Shown here one piece after another: positions 23,921 through 36,367 of a stretch of 64,000 nucleotides of DNA (its first letter is position 1; each line of letters starts with the position of its first letter). The notes under the pieces are model-generated. The model ran no database searches. It saw nothing but the letters and a program-made list of their open reading frames with translations, and had not been told where the DNA came from. The translations under genes and the position numbers were made by a program. Source of the DNA: Coprinopsis marcescibilis (lineage: Eukaryota > Basidiomycota > Agaricomycetes > Agaricales > Psathyrellaceae); NCBI GenBank assembly GCA_004369085.1, contig ML210163.1:62001-126000 (forward strand), read 5' to 3'.

Positions 23921-26297
23921 TCAAAGCTTGGCCCGAACATTCTCTTGCTGTGCTGCAACAACCGCTTTCTCATACTGCTCTTGCAGTATACGCCGGAGGA
24001 CCTTGCCAGTGGGGGACTTGGGGATCTAATACACCGTGGTTAGCCAGGAAGCAGACGGGGCCGCTAAACCAGATCGGACTGACTTCATCAACAATGCCAA
24101 TACCACCGCGCAGGTGCTTGTACTTGCTAAGGTTAGCCTTGCTCCACTTCTCCAACGCCTTGATCGTCACAGCGGCGCCCTTGCCCTTTCCTTTTGCGCT
24201 CAGCACGACCCACGCACGCGGCACCTTCTCGTCAGACGTGCGGCCGCCGCTAACGCCAGCCACAGTCACATCGATGATCAGTTTGTCTGGATGGGCGATG
24301 AGAACATTCTCAATTTCCATCGGCGACACTTGGGCGCCGGAGACCTTCAACGTGTCCTGCAGATGAGGCAACGGTCAAACGGAGGAACCTTGAATTAGAA
24401 ACCCGGGAGAACGAACCTTTGACCTATCAGCGAACCTGGTGGGACGACACAGAGTTAGAGTTAAATTAGCTCCACTTCTGGGTAAATGGCAAGCGATCGA
24501 TTACATACCAGAAGTTACCGTCTTTATCAACGGAGAACTTATCCCCGGTCTTCAACCAGCCATCGACAAAGGTCTCTTTGTCTGCCTTTTCGTTGTTCCA
24601 GTACCCAAGAGCAACGTTGGGGCTGCGCAACCAGAGCTCTCCGGTCTCGTTGATATCCGCCTCGGTTCCATCGTCCCTCACGGTTCGTCCATCCATCCCC
24701 GGAAGCAAAACGCCAGTGCATCCAGGGATCCTCTTGAGCTTTCCGCCAAGCGCACCTTCGACAGGCTGTGTTATGGCGGCGATGGTCTAAAAGGAATGGC
24801 CCTATCTTTAGTATGCCTCGCGGTGATCAAAGAGAAGGGGTGGACCACGTACGCATTCGGACATGCCATAACCTACAACATTGTCAGCTCAAACCAACCT
24901 CAGAAAAGCACACTGCACCGACGGACCTTCAGAGAAAGACGCATTCCCGGCGATAAGCTTCGAAAGCTTATCGGCAAGACTTGGAGGGAGATAGGCAGCA
25001 CCACTACCGAGCTGAGTGACCGAGCTCAAATCAACCTGCTCAATCTTGGGATGGTGAACGAGCTGATGAACAATAGAAGGTATCAGGGCGATTCCGGAAA
25101 CCTTATACCTGGCAAAAGATCAAGATTAGTGTCGAGTACTCGCCGAAGCTGATGTATCCGCGTAACGTACTGAGGAATACATCTCAGCGCAACATCGATG
25201 TCCCATTTGTCCATGATGACCAATGTCCCAGGTGCGAGGAATGCGCGGTAAGAGTATGAATGGAGGCCGTACGTATGATGTAACGGGAGGAAGGCCAACA
25301 CGACTGGAAGACCTTCTTCAGCAACAGGCGGCGGTGGCTGGTAAAGGCAATCGTCAGAACCTGAACTTCAAAGACGCGTAGTATCCTTCCAAAAGGCGAA
25401 ACGAACGCAACTCACTGTGTACACCTGAGCGTTAATTTGGCCCATAACTGCTGCTTGTCCAATGGAGTAGATTAGATTTCCATGGGAGATCATCACAGCT
25501 GCACGGTCCATCACCACACACAAAAGCAAAAGATTGCAAAGGCGCCGGGTTGGACGGGAGTTAGGAAATGGTATTCGTTAATTTCATCGCAGGCACGGAG
25601 CGCGGGGGATCCATACCTTTGGGAAGCCCACTGGTTCCGCTTGAGAAGACCAAGTAGGCGAGAGTATCCTTGGTGGCCGGCCTGATACCGATGAATGGGA
25701 CGGACTTGGCACGAACATCGTTAACGAGGTCCACGATACTCTTGCGACCAGGAGCGTTCCCTCTCCCAACAAAAATCCTGCTCAAGTCCATCCCCACCTC
25801 CTTTGCCACCGGAAGAACGATCGGCAGGAACTTGGCGTCGACAAAGAGCGAGGTTGCCTTGGACAAAGTGAGGGCATGCTTCAACTCGAAAGCAGTCGAG
25901 TACGAGGAAATAAGCGCGAAGGGAGTCGTGATGATAATGCACGCCTGCAACAACGCGATGTAGTCCTGTATACATGGAAAAGAAGAGCATGGGAAAGAGT
26001 CAAGAAGCTATGGAGCCAAAGTATACACACCGAGGAATTCTCCATCATAATGCCCACAATTTCGCCGCCCTCCTTGCGGAAGCCGAGACCGTGTGGACTG
26101 GGTGCACCCAACGCAGTGGCAAGGTCGTTCATGTGCGCGACGAACTCGCTGTACTTGCGGCGTTGGCCACTAACAGCGTCGATGTGAAGCGTGAAATCGG
26201 GCCATGCAGCCTGGTCTGGCCGCTTGAACAGGATGTGATGCGCATTGACCTGCGGAAAGGCTGGTGGTTCCGGGTATGGCGATTTGACAAAGACCAT
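23921..26297 (-). CDS. Acyl-CoA synthetase / 4-coumarate-CoA ligase-like, peroxisomal
   Basis: ATP-dependent activation of a carboxylic acid to its CoA thioester through an acyl-AMP. The ATG at 26297 starts MVFVKSPYPEPPAFPQVNAH; an in-frame ATG at 26324 is possible but sits in a less conserved leader. Motifs in order: YIALLQACIIITTPFALISS, LAYLVFSSGTSGLPKG (the P-loop-like AMP-binding signature), LPLHHTYGLHSY, SEGYGMSECT, GELWLRSPNVALGYW, DGWLKTGDKF (the Asp that binds ribose), then SGAQVSPMEIE and PKSPTGKVLRR with the catalytic Lys. It ends NVRAKL at TGA 23921-23923; AKL is an accepted PTS1 variant, so peroxisomal import is inferred. Total near 560 residues, normal for class I adenylating enzymes. 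Several 50-60-nt introns. The substrate (fatty, aromatic or other acid) cannot be set from sequence. Confidence 0.9.
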
Positions 26298-26836
26298 CTT
26301 GATAAACTTCTGAGGAGGAAGCAAGTGTTATATGAAACTGGGATGAGATGGCGTGAAGAGGGTGGAGATAAGGAACCAGTCAGAGGAACAACGCAGGACC
26401 AAGGATTGACGGCAGGAAAGCATTTAAGACTCTCTGATTGCAGCGTTATATACATATGAGGATACTAGGGTTTGGTCCCTATGTGTCGGGAATATGCTGC
26501 CTGCATACAATGAGGGACGTTACGTCGCGGCCGGTTCTAGTATTACCCGTATCCGGACGAGAATTCCCAGTCGTGCTTGTCAGTCAGTGATCCAAGAGAA
26601 ATGAATGCGGGGGACGTCTGTGGTCTGTGGGGAAAGCTACTCACGCTGGGCATTGCTTCCGCCGGCGTCCGAGTCGGTTGCCCCTGACCCGGCCTGCGTA
26701 ATCGAGGTCCGCTGACTCGCCAAATTGTCCTATGTATGCAGCCTCATTCACCTGACCGTAATCCATTCAACTATCGTCCAAGGTTACCGAATAGGAGTCC
26801 AAAGAACGAACAGTGCAACATTGGGTAGCTTCGTGC
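26298..26836. other. Spacer between CoA ligase and MYND gene
   Basis: Upstream side of the CoA-ligase gene and 3' side of the MYND gene. No coding signal is seen. Confidence 0.45.
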
Positions 26837-29191
26837 TCAAAACGTAGCCTCTTCGCCCTGGGCTGTAAGCCACGAATTCAATGCCATCTTCGCCATCGCC
26901 TTTTGCAGCTCCTCGATACCATCACCGAGCTGCTCCCAGAACTTGCCGCTAATGAGCGTCACAACCATCTGCAACCCCTGGCCATTCGCAATCCTGCTCT
27001 GAAGCAGCGTGAATTTGCCAACATTCTCCCTCACCCTCTCGATGAGTGCATCGTTTCTCGCCTCGGAATTCGGCGAACCCGAAGTTGCCGGCGTCCGTGT
27101 TTCATAATCCGCCAGGGGGATGACCGAGAACTTGTTTGGGTTGACGGTGTAGTCGATTGCAATGTAGAGCTGGTTGAGTGGGACACCGGGATATTCGGCT
27201 TTGGCGAGGCGCAGAAGACTTGGAAGCTCGCGACATGCGTCATGAGGGGCGAGGAAGTGCCAGAATGCTGCGTCTGATTTCGATATAGACTGGTACTTGC
27301 CCTCTAATTGCCCAGGTAAATGGCAGCACTCAGACTGAAAAGGATCGGGGCTAACCTAGACGCTCCTGCTGCTTCAGGATGCACATGTTCTTATGCCCCG
27401 CTTTCCACGCAGCTACTTGGCACTCCTTTGAACAGTACAATGAAGTGTAACATGCCGAGCATCTGCGGAACGTGTCCTTGTCGTCAATTCTCTGACACTG
27501 AAACGAGCCTCAGCGCAGTTCGGTCAGGTATAGTAGTGAACCCACTGACCTCGACGTTATCACAAGTCGCCAACTTCCCCTTCATCGCCTTAGCTTGCTG
27601 AGTGACACTGTATCTGTCCATGGCCAACCTATGGAACTCGCGCCACTTGTCTTTCGCCACACTGGACTCCACCCTCCCCTTTTGGACTGCCTTGAGGTTG
27701 GCAAGGGACGCATGAACGGCTTCAGCCACGGACCGGTAAACGAGATACTTGGGTAGCGTCTTGTCAATGATTTCAAGCATCATCGCTTGATCATCCTCAT
27801 CCAGCCTCGCGAAAAATGGGCTGCAATCGACATAGGCGGTGAGCAGTCCAGCCTTGACGGACTGCGTCACCCAACTGAACCCGTCTGTGGACGGGAGACA
27901 GTTTGCCAGATAGGTAAACGCATCCGCCATGACACCGATCAGGTCCGGATGCCCTCCAGAAATCATAAGCTGCGAGACGGTAACGGCGATATTGGTGCAC
28001 AGCACGATGGTGTTTCCGTTAAGGAAGGCATGGCGGAGTGGATGGTTTGCGGGTCTTGAGAGGTGGATGGCCAAGTCCATGGAGAGGATGGTGCGTGTTT
28101 CGTGGATTCGGGAATGGTCCTTGATACCGCTTCGGATTCGGGAGAGAGCCATCTTTGCGACGTGCTCGGCCTTGCCCCCGGCTGCGCTGACGACCCGGTC
28201 GTATACCCCTTCGTGGTGCTTCTTGATGAGCACGTTGAGGGCTGCTGTAGCGGAAGGTATGTCCATGATGGACGGGACTCCAGGGTCTGCATCTTGTAGT
28301 ATCCACATCCGAGTTGCGATCTCCAGGCTCCCTTTGGTTCTGACCATAGTCTCTATGACGGCTTCCGTTCTGCATACAGAGTACCATGAGCCGCTGATGA
28401 GTTCGATTGCGTTTTTCCGACGTTGTGGGTTGCTACCGGGAGGCTCCACGTATGCAGCGAAGAAATAGGCGGACCACTTGAAGAGACCGGGCCAGCCAGC
28501 GATGATCTGCGCGTCGTACTCTCCGGCCTTTACGCTGTCGTCGTTGAAAAAGTTGCCGAATTTTGAGAGTCCAACAAGGGATAACCAGGCATATCTGCAG
28601 ACGAGCGATTCTAGACTTCGGCTGGTGACGTTTATGGGTGTTTTGCTTGCATCCAAATGATGAAGGAAGACATCGGTTACACCCAATGCCAGCAGCTTGG
28701 GACCTGCCTTTCGGAAATCCTTTAGTTTCTACTGATATGCCCAGTGAGCTCTGACTCACCAAGTGCCAATAGTTTACAACATCGAGTAAATCAGGGAGAA
28801 CTCCGTTTTTCGCGTTCTCCAAGACCTGTTGATCTGTTGGTTGTGCAGCATTGGCTACAAGCTATATAGAACGAACCTTTTTGGGACTTTTGTTGAACTT
28901 GCTCAGCGCTATCGATGGTGATGGAGTAGGCCCTGACATGGCTTTGGGTGAGAGAGATCCGCAAAAGCAATTTAGTTAGTTCGATAACGAATTCCATGAC
29001 AACCTGAACCACAAATGACTTGAAAGTTCACGTGGCCAGCGGTTCCGAGCTGTAATTCAAAGACTTGTAAGTTGACACTAGCTTTGAAGGAGATTCTGTA
29101 TAATTTTTGGCGCAAAAACGCGGAGGACACGTACTGATACTTCAGTGAGTTGTTCAGCGGAAGCCTGAAGGAAATTTGACAGGCTCGACAT
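26837..29191 (-). CDS. MYND-type zinc-finger protein with alpha-helical N-terminal region
   Basis: The model starts MSSLSNFLQASAEQLTEVS at ATG 29191. Three short exons follow that stay in frame through LGTAGHVNFQVICGSA, LSKFNKSPKK and VLENAKNGVLPDLLDVVNYW. The large central exon (to about 27555) codes for a helical repeat-like region. A 51-base intron then splits the MYND finger, which rejoins as CDNVECQRIDD, FRRCSACYTSLYCSKECQ and AAWKAGHKNMC, with the cysteines and the final His/Cys in place. The C-terminus ends LNSWLTAQGEEATF at 26837. MYND fingers bind proline-rich peptides, and this architecture is greatly expanded in Agaricomycetes with no known function. Several tiny 5' exons make the start less certain than the body. 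Confidence 0.78.
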
Positions 29192-29894
29192 GGTCAACTC
29201 ACCAGCGTCTGGTGACCAACACATGGCTTCTTATTCCATCAATTCAACCAGGCATCTCGCACTGACAGTTTGTTGAGAGAAATACCATGGGAGGGCCATC
29301 TGTAGAACAATCGGGGGAAGCTTATGTCTCAAGCATAATTTCCCAAAACCCACTGTCGAACTCCTTGATTATTTCGGAATCAGCATTCCAGCGATGTTCA
29401 CTAAGAACTTCAATACCTTCCACGTGTACATACTCGCCAGGATTCAAATATCGTACTCTCAATGCCTCCTGCTGACTTGCGCCAGAGGAGAAATGACAAG
29501 TCTCTTGACAACTGTTCGATTAGTCGCATTACATGTCCGCTACTAGAGACCCGGTTAAGGTGGTTCTAGCACTAATAAACTGGAAAACAAAGAAGAAGAA
29601 AGTAAAGAACTGCAGCAAGACTCGTCGCGTCGTGACTCAGGTCGATGAGCGCCAATCTGGTTCGCTTTGAACCAGAATGAAACTGGCTCGATTCAAAGTC
29701 AGACGAACCGACTGGGATTGGCGCGATATGTTTTTCTCACGGGTAGTCGGGAGACATTCGATCACTTTGTGATGGCGCGCATGATGCTCATCCGCACACA
29801 CTGCGAGCCCCACTCCGAGTCCAGCTTTTGTCTTGCCAACCGCTGCCAACCACCGCCATCTGTATCAGCTCATATACTGTTACTGATATAGTCT
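29192..29894. other. Divergent promoter region, MYND gene and RhoGAP gene
   Basis: About 0.7 kb between two divergent starts (29191 minus, 29895 plus). An imperfect inverted repeat lies at about 29640-29720: GCCAATCTGGTTCG against CGAACCGACTGGGATTGGC, around TTTGAACCAGAATGAAACTGG. It may be a regulatory palindrome. No gene is supported. Confidence 0.4.
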
Positions 29895-32415
29895 ATGCCT
29901 CCCAACACGGCCACCCTCAAGCAGAGGCTTGCGGCCCTCTCCTTGTCACCGTCTTCACCGTCCAGCTATAATACCGATTCTGGTTCAACGGATTCACTCA
30001 GGTCGTCGTTTGCGGCCAAGCGGAAGTCTCTGTTTCAACCACCATGGAAGAGGGACCAGCAGGGAACGTCAGTCAACGGAAATGTCGGCTATGCAGAGCT
30101 CGAGGCTGTCCAGGAAGTGTTGGGGAAGATGATTTTCCAGGCAGCGGTGGACTATGAGTGAGTATAGCACATTTTTATACCTGTGGTGATGGCTAATGAT
30201 GCTGCTAGAACACGTCCAATGTACGCTCTTCTTCGATTTCATTGGGAAAATATATGACGAAACGGACCCCTAGGGTCGTTCTCAATGCTTCTGCACTTCC
30301 AGATCCTCAATTGGTTTCTTACGACCTGCTTCTTTCGTAGGCTTTCTTTTTCTCTAATTGTTTCAGCCACTCAAACACCTAGTTTAGGCAGATTCTAGCA
30401 TACTTGAACCTGTACGGTACGTGTATTTTTGTTGGGAGCCTTTGGATAGTTCACGAACATCTGGATAGTCGAGGCGGATTATACGGTGGTCTTCTTCGCA
30501 GCAGGAAATCGGTACACCCCAGGATGGAATTGGATCTGGAAAGCATACAGAAGCCTGAATCGAAAGTACCGGAAAAACTTGAAGCAGCTAGTGCGTCTAT
30601 CGTTTCCAATTATCTTACCGTGTTCTAATCATGGCCCCAGTACATTGTACACTCTTCATTCTTTTCCAAAAGTGTGTTGTCAACAAATGATCCAAAGCAA
30701 CGCGACTAACGCTCTCTAGTGCTTTTCTCGTTGGCTGGAGCAATTATAAGGTAACGTACACAATTGCGTTTCATTTGAGCTCCAACTCACAGCTCCTGCC
30801 AGCCCCAAATTCTTCCGCAAGCTCGTGTACATTACGACGCTCTCTGAATTGGCGCACCACGTTCCTCTAACCCAAATCGACATTCCTCCAGCTGTTTACC
30901 AGTAAGCACATTCGTCTGCTGCTTCAAGGGTCCACCTCACAGGGTTTCAGGGAGAATCTCAAGTATGAACGCAAGATTACGCTTCCGGTCCCCGTCCGGT
31001 CCAGCACATTTGGTGTGCCTCTCGAGGAGCTTATGGGCTTTGACGGTGAGAAAGGCGGCATACCACGTGTAGTGAGGGATTGCATTCAGTACATACGCGG
31101 ATCTGGTAAGTTTCATGGATTTTCCTGACCCTGCACCCTCTCTCACGCAGTTTAGGTATGCTGGATGAGGGTCTGTTCCGACGATCTCCGTCGTCGGTAT
31201 TGCTGAGAGCCGCACAAGATGCGTACGATCGGGGTATGTCTGGTTCATTGTCTTTGAACTTTCGAAATTAAATTTTGCTTAGGCAATGTCGTGTCTCTGC
31301 ATACTTTTGGTGATCCTCATCTCGCTGCTGTACTGTTGAAGAAATACCTTCGCGATCTTCCGGAGCCACTATTCCCTGAACACCTCTACCCTCTCATCAG
31401 AAGATGCCCAACGCCGACTAACAACCCAGCTGACATGAACTGCGTCAATTATCTTCGAGATACGCTCTTGCCAGCTCTTGCACCATGCGCATATATTCTC
31501 CTCAGCAACATCCTTCGTACGTTTCCCTGGATACCTCGACCTTGATATGATTTGCTAACCTTCTGACCTGTAGATCTCCTTCACGATATATCACTGCGTG
31601 CAGCCTCCAACCGTATGGACGAATACAACCTCGCAATTGTTATCTGCCCCAACCTGGTCAAAGGCTCCAACCCCATCCGTGACGTATCGTTATGTGCAGT
31701 TGTCGGTGCCCCTGCTCTCACCGCTATGGGTGCCCTACCCGCTCAGGAATCCTCCTTTGAAGGCAAGACATCCCTCGGGAACATCATCGCCTTCTCCATC
31801 CGCCGATACTACGAGATATTCGACGACATTCCCGATCCAGCCGAGCCCCTACACTCAGCGGACGTCTATTCGCCGTCTATCGCCCCGAGTTCGCTACCCA
31901 ACTCCCCGTATGTTATCCATGACGAGGACGAGGATTTGGAAGATGACGATATGTTGGTCATGCCCGTGAATGGGACACCGCCAAGTGCTTGGGGTGCACC
32001 TGTAGCGTCAGCGGGTCCGTTTGCGAAACGGCATCGGAGTAGGCCGTCGGCGAGTTCGACTGGGACAGGTTCTTCTGGTGTAGCTGCGTCAGTAAGGACA
32101 CTGCGCGGCGATGCGTCGAGCACGAACCCGCCTCCTAATGCGCACGTGGGGTACGCGACGGCGGGGAGAGCAAAGTCGTTGATTAACATTGAGAAGGGGT
32201 TGGGACATGGGAAGAAGGGTGGTTCGATTTCGGTTGGGAGGGGGACGATGAGGAAGGCGAGCGGGGCGCAGGTGGAGACAATAGGTGTTACTGCTGAGGG
32301 CTTCTTTGCCCCGCCGAAGGATGCACCACCTGTGCCACCGATGTCGCCCCCGACTTCTGCGTTTGTGGGAGGTCCGCCGACGGGGAGTAGGAGGGCGTCT
32401 GTGGATGGGGAGTAG
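29895..32415 (+). CDS. CRAL-TRIO (SEC14-like) and RhoGAP domain protein
   Basis: GTPase-activating protein for a Rho-family GTPase with an N-terminal lipid-binding module, like animal p50RhoGAP/ARHGAP1. The ATG at 29895 begins a low-complexity leader (LKQRLAALSLSPSSPSS). Residues roughly 60-230 form the CRAL-TRIO part (VVFFAAGNRYTPGWNWIWKA, LVYITTLSELAHHVPL). The RhoGAP part follows: FGVPLEELMGFD, IPRVVRDCIQYI, then GMLDEGLFRRSP, where the Arg is the catalytic arginine finger, LKKYLRDLPEPLFPE and MDEYNLAIVICPNLV. The last exon ends in a disordered Ser/Gly/Pro tail at 32415. About ten exons, several very short. A role in polarity or actin control at membranes is inferred from the family. Confidence 0.87.
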
Positions 32416-34079
32416 AGGTGATGCCGTTTGAGATTCGGGCAGGTTTCACTTCTCGTTGCTTTGGATGTCGGTATCTAGGGATGAACATTTGTTGTTGTAT
32501 AACTGATCTTGAACTTGCTGTCGTACTAATTTATTCTCCCTCCCTTGTTGCTCTCCTGTCTGGTTGACCTTTTTCATTTAGTTTCATCGGAATACCCACA
32601 TCAAACATTCATTTACGATCTTCTCAGGTACTTGCTGTTGTAGCAGTAGCATAGAGACACGTTTCCCTGCATTGTTGGTCCGGGATGAGATGAAATTTAT
32701 AGGCAAGTCCAGCGTGGCTGCCATGAGGCAGGAGTCGGAACCTGTTTTATAGCCCATTTCGGTGCGTTTTATCTCGTTTTGTTCCATGCTATTCTATCAA
32801 ATTGCGTGCTGTCACTAATACCCCCTCGCCAGGACGACAAGTATATTTTGCGATCCTCTCCCAAGTTTCAACTGCCTCGTGTTCACCACGGCCAATTCTA
32901 TCATTGCTATCAAAAGCCACATCGCACATACCGATCGCCGAGTTTCTTCAAGTTGAAAGTTATCTTCCTGCCCTGCAAGTTCAGAAGTGCTTTTCTGTTG
33001 GATGTTATTTCCGATAATCAGGAACAAGCACAACAAGACGTCCGTCAACTCGTTGCAGGTCCGACATGGCCAAGCCATAAGCCTGATGGTGTTCCGATTC
33101 GCCAGACCATCATTATGGCAATGACAGCATATGGGGAAAGGAATCAGAATTACGTTTGTGTGGGTGTGGGCATAGCGCCGCCGCCAATACAAATCAGCCA
33201 ACTGGACATTACTTATGGCTTGGTGTATGATAATGCATGGAAGGCTGGGTTCCGACGGGGGTTGCACGTCAACCACGACGTCGTCCGTCTCATCGCACCT
33301 CATCACCGCCATCTCACCGTCTCTGCCCATCCCTTCAGCGCCTCTCTCTCTCTCTGCCGAAGAGCATCTCGCATATTAAACGGACCTCATCTGCAGGACC
33401 CATCTCCCAGTCATCTGTGAAACTGGATCTCTCTATCTTCTATCGCATCGGGCAAGACACGTGAAGAAGGCGTTTGCAGCAAAGCGTCAGGCGTCAGTGC
33501 GAAAGACGAGTCGATTGAATGAGGCAGGTACTTACTTGTTGCTTCTTTCCTGGTGATGCAGTGTGTACACGATGAGGCCTCGTGTCCGGTCTATCTTCCT
33601 CACCTCAGCCTTTTACCCTGACACCTTCTTCTGATATCATCGAACCATCTCCCTCCCTTAGACTCTGGACTCCTCGAACCCCATACATACAGTCTTCTGG
33701 AATTCCGACTTCCGACGAAGGACCTGACTCTCCCTTGGACTAACGACTTGAAGGGCCTCAACCAACGCCCCATCCGACACCATCAAGTTCCCCTTTTGCT
33801 TTGCTTTACTTGCCGGGCCTTGTAGTCTCCGGCGAGTTTCGCTTGGGTAGTATTGGTCTTCTGTACGAAGTCACCCTTGTTTGATCTGTTGCTTTATGCG
33901 TTGGCAGTGGCTTTCGGAAGGTGTTGTGATTTTTTGTTAAATAAAACCGGGCCTGCTTGTTCTGCCACGACCGAATGCTTTGTGGACTTTCCCTCCCTCT
34001 CCCTTCATTCCCTCGCAAAGCTAAGCGTCGCGCACAAAGACCGATTATCTCTGCGCCTATCTTGCAAGGCTCGGAAAGG
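32416..34079. other. Intergenic region
   Basis: About 1.7 kb: 3' UTR of the RhoGAP gene and the long upstream region of the next gene. A long open frame at 32779-33420 starts with TTG, not ATG, and resembles nothing. A CT run is at 33346-33356 (TCTCTCTCTCT). I call no gene. Confidence 0.45.
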
Positions 34080-36043
34080 ATGAACCAGTGGAGGAATGTG
34101 GACGTCAGTGGGGGGTTAAATAACGGTATGTGCTTTGATACATGCTCCTGTCCGTGATGTCATTCGATGTGCTAAATAACGGTACTCTTGCTTGGGTAAA
34201 CTCTAGATTCGGAGACCTACTACCTCGTGCCGAAACACTCGGCGAATGCGACTGGGAGTACGAGCAATGGACGAGCACCGACTGTTCCCAGACGACCTCC
34301 AACACCGACGTCGCTGCACCCGCTGGACGACAACTTTGATGCTATCACGCAGACGAATACCCAGTTAGGGACGTATTCGAAGAACCAGACACACCATCGC
34401 CCCGAACCCCCAAAGGTGCCCTCGCCTAATAGGCGGCCGCCGATAAGTGCGCTGAACACGTTGTTTGGAACCGGTGGAAACGAGGGAGGGAAGGATGCGA
34501 AGGGGAACTCGACGAATAGGGGTGCCTATGCTACCTCCCCAGTCAGGGCGTCGCCCGTTCGAACGACGGCCGGGGATCGTTCAGGACCGTATCACACGTC
34601 GCTACCGCCACCGCCTCCAGGGCAAAATCATGCACATGCCAGCAGCAGCAGCAATAATCATCTCCCTCCCCCCCACCACCATCACCAGCAACAACAACCC
34701 ATGTCGCCCAACAGCTCGCACTCAAAGGGCAAAGCCAGAGCCAGACCCCCGCCGCCGGACATTGCAGAGGAGTTTGGGGAGTATGGTACCTACGTGCAGG
34801 AGGTGGAAAAGATGTTTGGGAAGCAGGGAGATATTGATTTGAGCTTGAGTAGGGTGCGGAATAGGGACGGCACGAGGGAGAATTTGACGATCGGGAAGGT
34901 GAAGAATGGGAAGGCGCCCACGAGGGCGCAGGGAGGCCATCAGCAGCCACAGTTTGTCATTTCGAAAAATTTGGGACAGGTTCAGCCGATGAAGGTTTCG
35001 AGGAATACGTCGTCGAGGAGTAATGAGGCTACTGGCGGTGGAACGAGGCCGCCTAGGCCGAAGCAGGATTATGAGGAGATTAGCAGGAGGGTGGTTGAAA
35101 GCACACCGGATAAGACGGTGATTATTTCGACATGGAGGGAGCAGGTGGCGAGGGAGGCAGAACCGGAGGTGGAGACAATGAGTGTCTACTATGTTAGTGG
35201 CGATGTGGATACGGGGATGTTGGAGCACGCTAAAATGGAGTTTGAGAGCTTTGGCGCAGGATCGTCGATGGCGCCTCCGCCTGTGCCCGGACAAGGGCAG
35301 AATGGGTCTCGTTCGAGAGACCTTCCCAATCCTGCTGGACCTAGGGTCGCAAGTAAAGACATGTCTGCCGGCGTGAGTATCTACTTTGAGCTTCGGTTAA
35401 ATAATCGCACTGACATTTGCGTTCAATTTAGGGACAGTCTTTGCCAAAGCTCAGAGAGTCTCCTCGAGCCATCCCTCGACCAGACACATCAGCTCCAGAA
35501 CCAAGTCGAATAAACTCGCCCAGCTGGATCAGGCCAAGTCAGTATGTGATTCAAAGTCCTGCCGGCGGAGCAGGCACAAATTCACTCGAAAAGCATGGTG
35601 GATCGATTTCTTCGATCTCCTCGTCTTCCTCGCCATCGTCGAGTCAGCTAGCAACTCCGGAGCAATATGCTCCGACTCCCCCACCAAAAGGCCCCAAACA
35701 GCGAAAGGGAGCCAGGATGGAAGCTTCCACGCCCATCAACAGTCGAATGCCCATCCCCTCGTTCCACCCGACCCGTGATGGGTCCCTCATCAGCACCATC
35801 AAGTCCTCCTCATCATCAGGGTCTGCTGGGGGCCTCGAACGGATATTGGAGACCTGCAGACCGTCTTTGGTACGCATAAAGCCTGCCCTAGGGAAACTGG
35901 GGATCACGCACAAAGACCATCTACGTGCGTTGAACGAGCTCGACCCCGAGACGCGGGATCGCGAGCTGAAAGAGGAGGCTTTGAGGAATGGGGTTACGCT
36001 CATGGAGTGGGCGATCTTGGTTAATCGGTTAAAATCTTTGTAA
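34080..36043 (+). CDS. Disordered protein with a conserved-looking C-terminal helical module, unknown function
   Basis: I do not recognise a family. Exons 34080-34125, 34207-35372 and 35432-36043 join in frame (GTATGT...CTCTAG and GTGAGT...TTTAG introns) to give 607 residues. The first exon gives MNQWRNVDVSGGLNN, and the spliced frame reads into YYLVPKHSANATG; a GTG inside exon 2 is not a start. Residues 20-200 are rich in Pro, Ser, Asn, His and Gln, with runs such as PPPHHHHQQQQP. The middle part has EFGEYGTYVQEVEKMFG and VIISTWREQVAREAEPE, which may be helical. A Ser-rich stretch follows. The last 70 residues (LERILETCRPSLVRIKPALG, then HLRALNELDPETRDRELKEE) look folded and alpha-helical. 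No signal peptide or membrane span; a nuclear or cytosolic scaffold is only a guess. Confidence 0.7.
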
Positions 36044-36367
36044 TCTTATGGTTTTGGGTCCTTCTAGTTCGTTACTATCTCTGTTCAAGGTTTACTGAGG
36101 CCCCCTGTCTTAGCATGCACGCGATCAGACCTGCCCTAATGTCATATTTATGCTTCACGTGAGGTTGCGCGGAGGCAATCGATGTCATTGTTCGAATCTA
36201 TTTCCGGTTAAATCCTCTTTCTACTTGTGTATCTGTCCTCTTTGCTGCTCCACCAACGTTTGTAAAGGTCAGTATTATTATAAACTGTGTCTAGACGGCC
36301 GGAAAGCTTCGCCAGGCAACGAGTAACCGATATCAAGCTTGATTAAAGGCAGGGGTTAGCTCCGAGG
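36044..36367. other. Spacer upstream of the deacetylase gene
   Basis: 3' UTR of the disordered-protein gene and promoter of the deacetylase. It contains ATCAAGCTTGATTAAAGG at 36331-36348, a word also found at 42216-42234. Confidence 0.45.

Noticed and set aside
32779..33420. Open frame of 213 codons on the plus strand
   Set aside because: Begins with TTG, has low-complexity composition and no family likeness, and the opposite strand is equally open. Probably UTR or promoter DNA.
34227..34300. Start of the disordered-protein gene at 34227
   Set aside because: That codon is GTG. An upstream ATG exon (34080-34125) splices in frame and gives a normal start.
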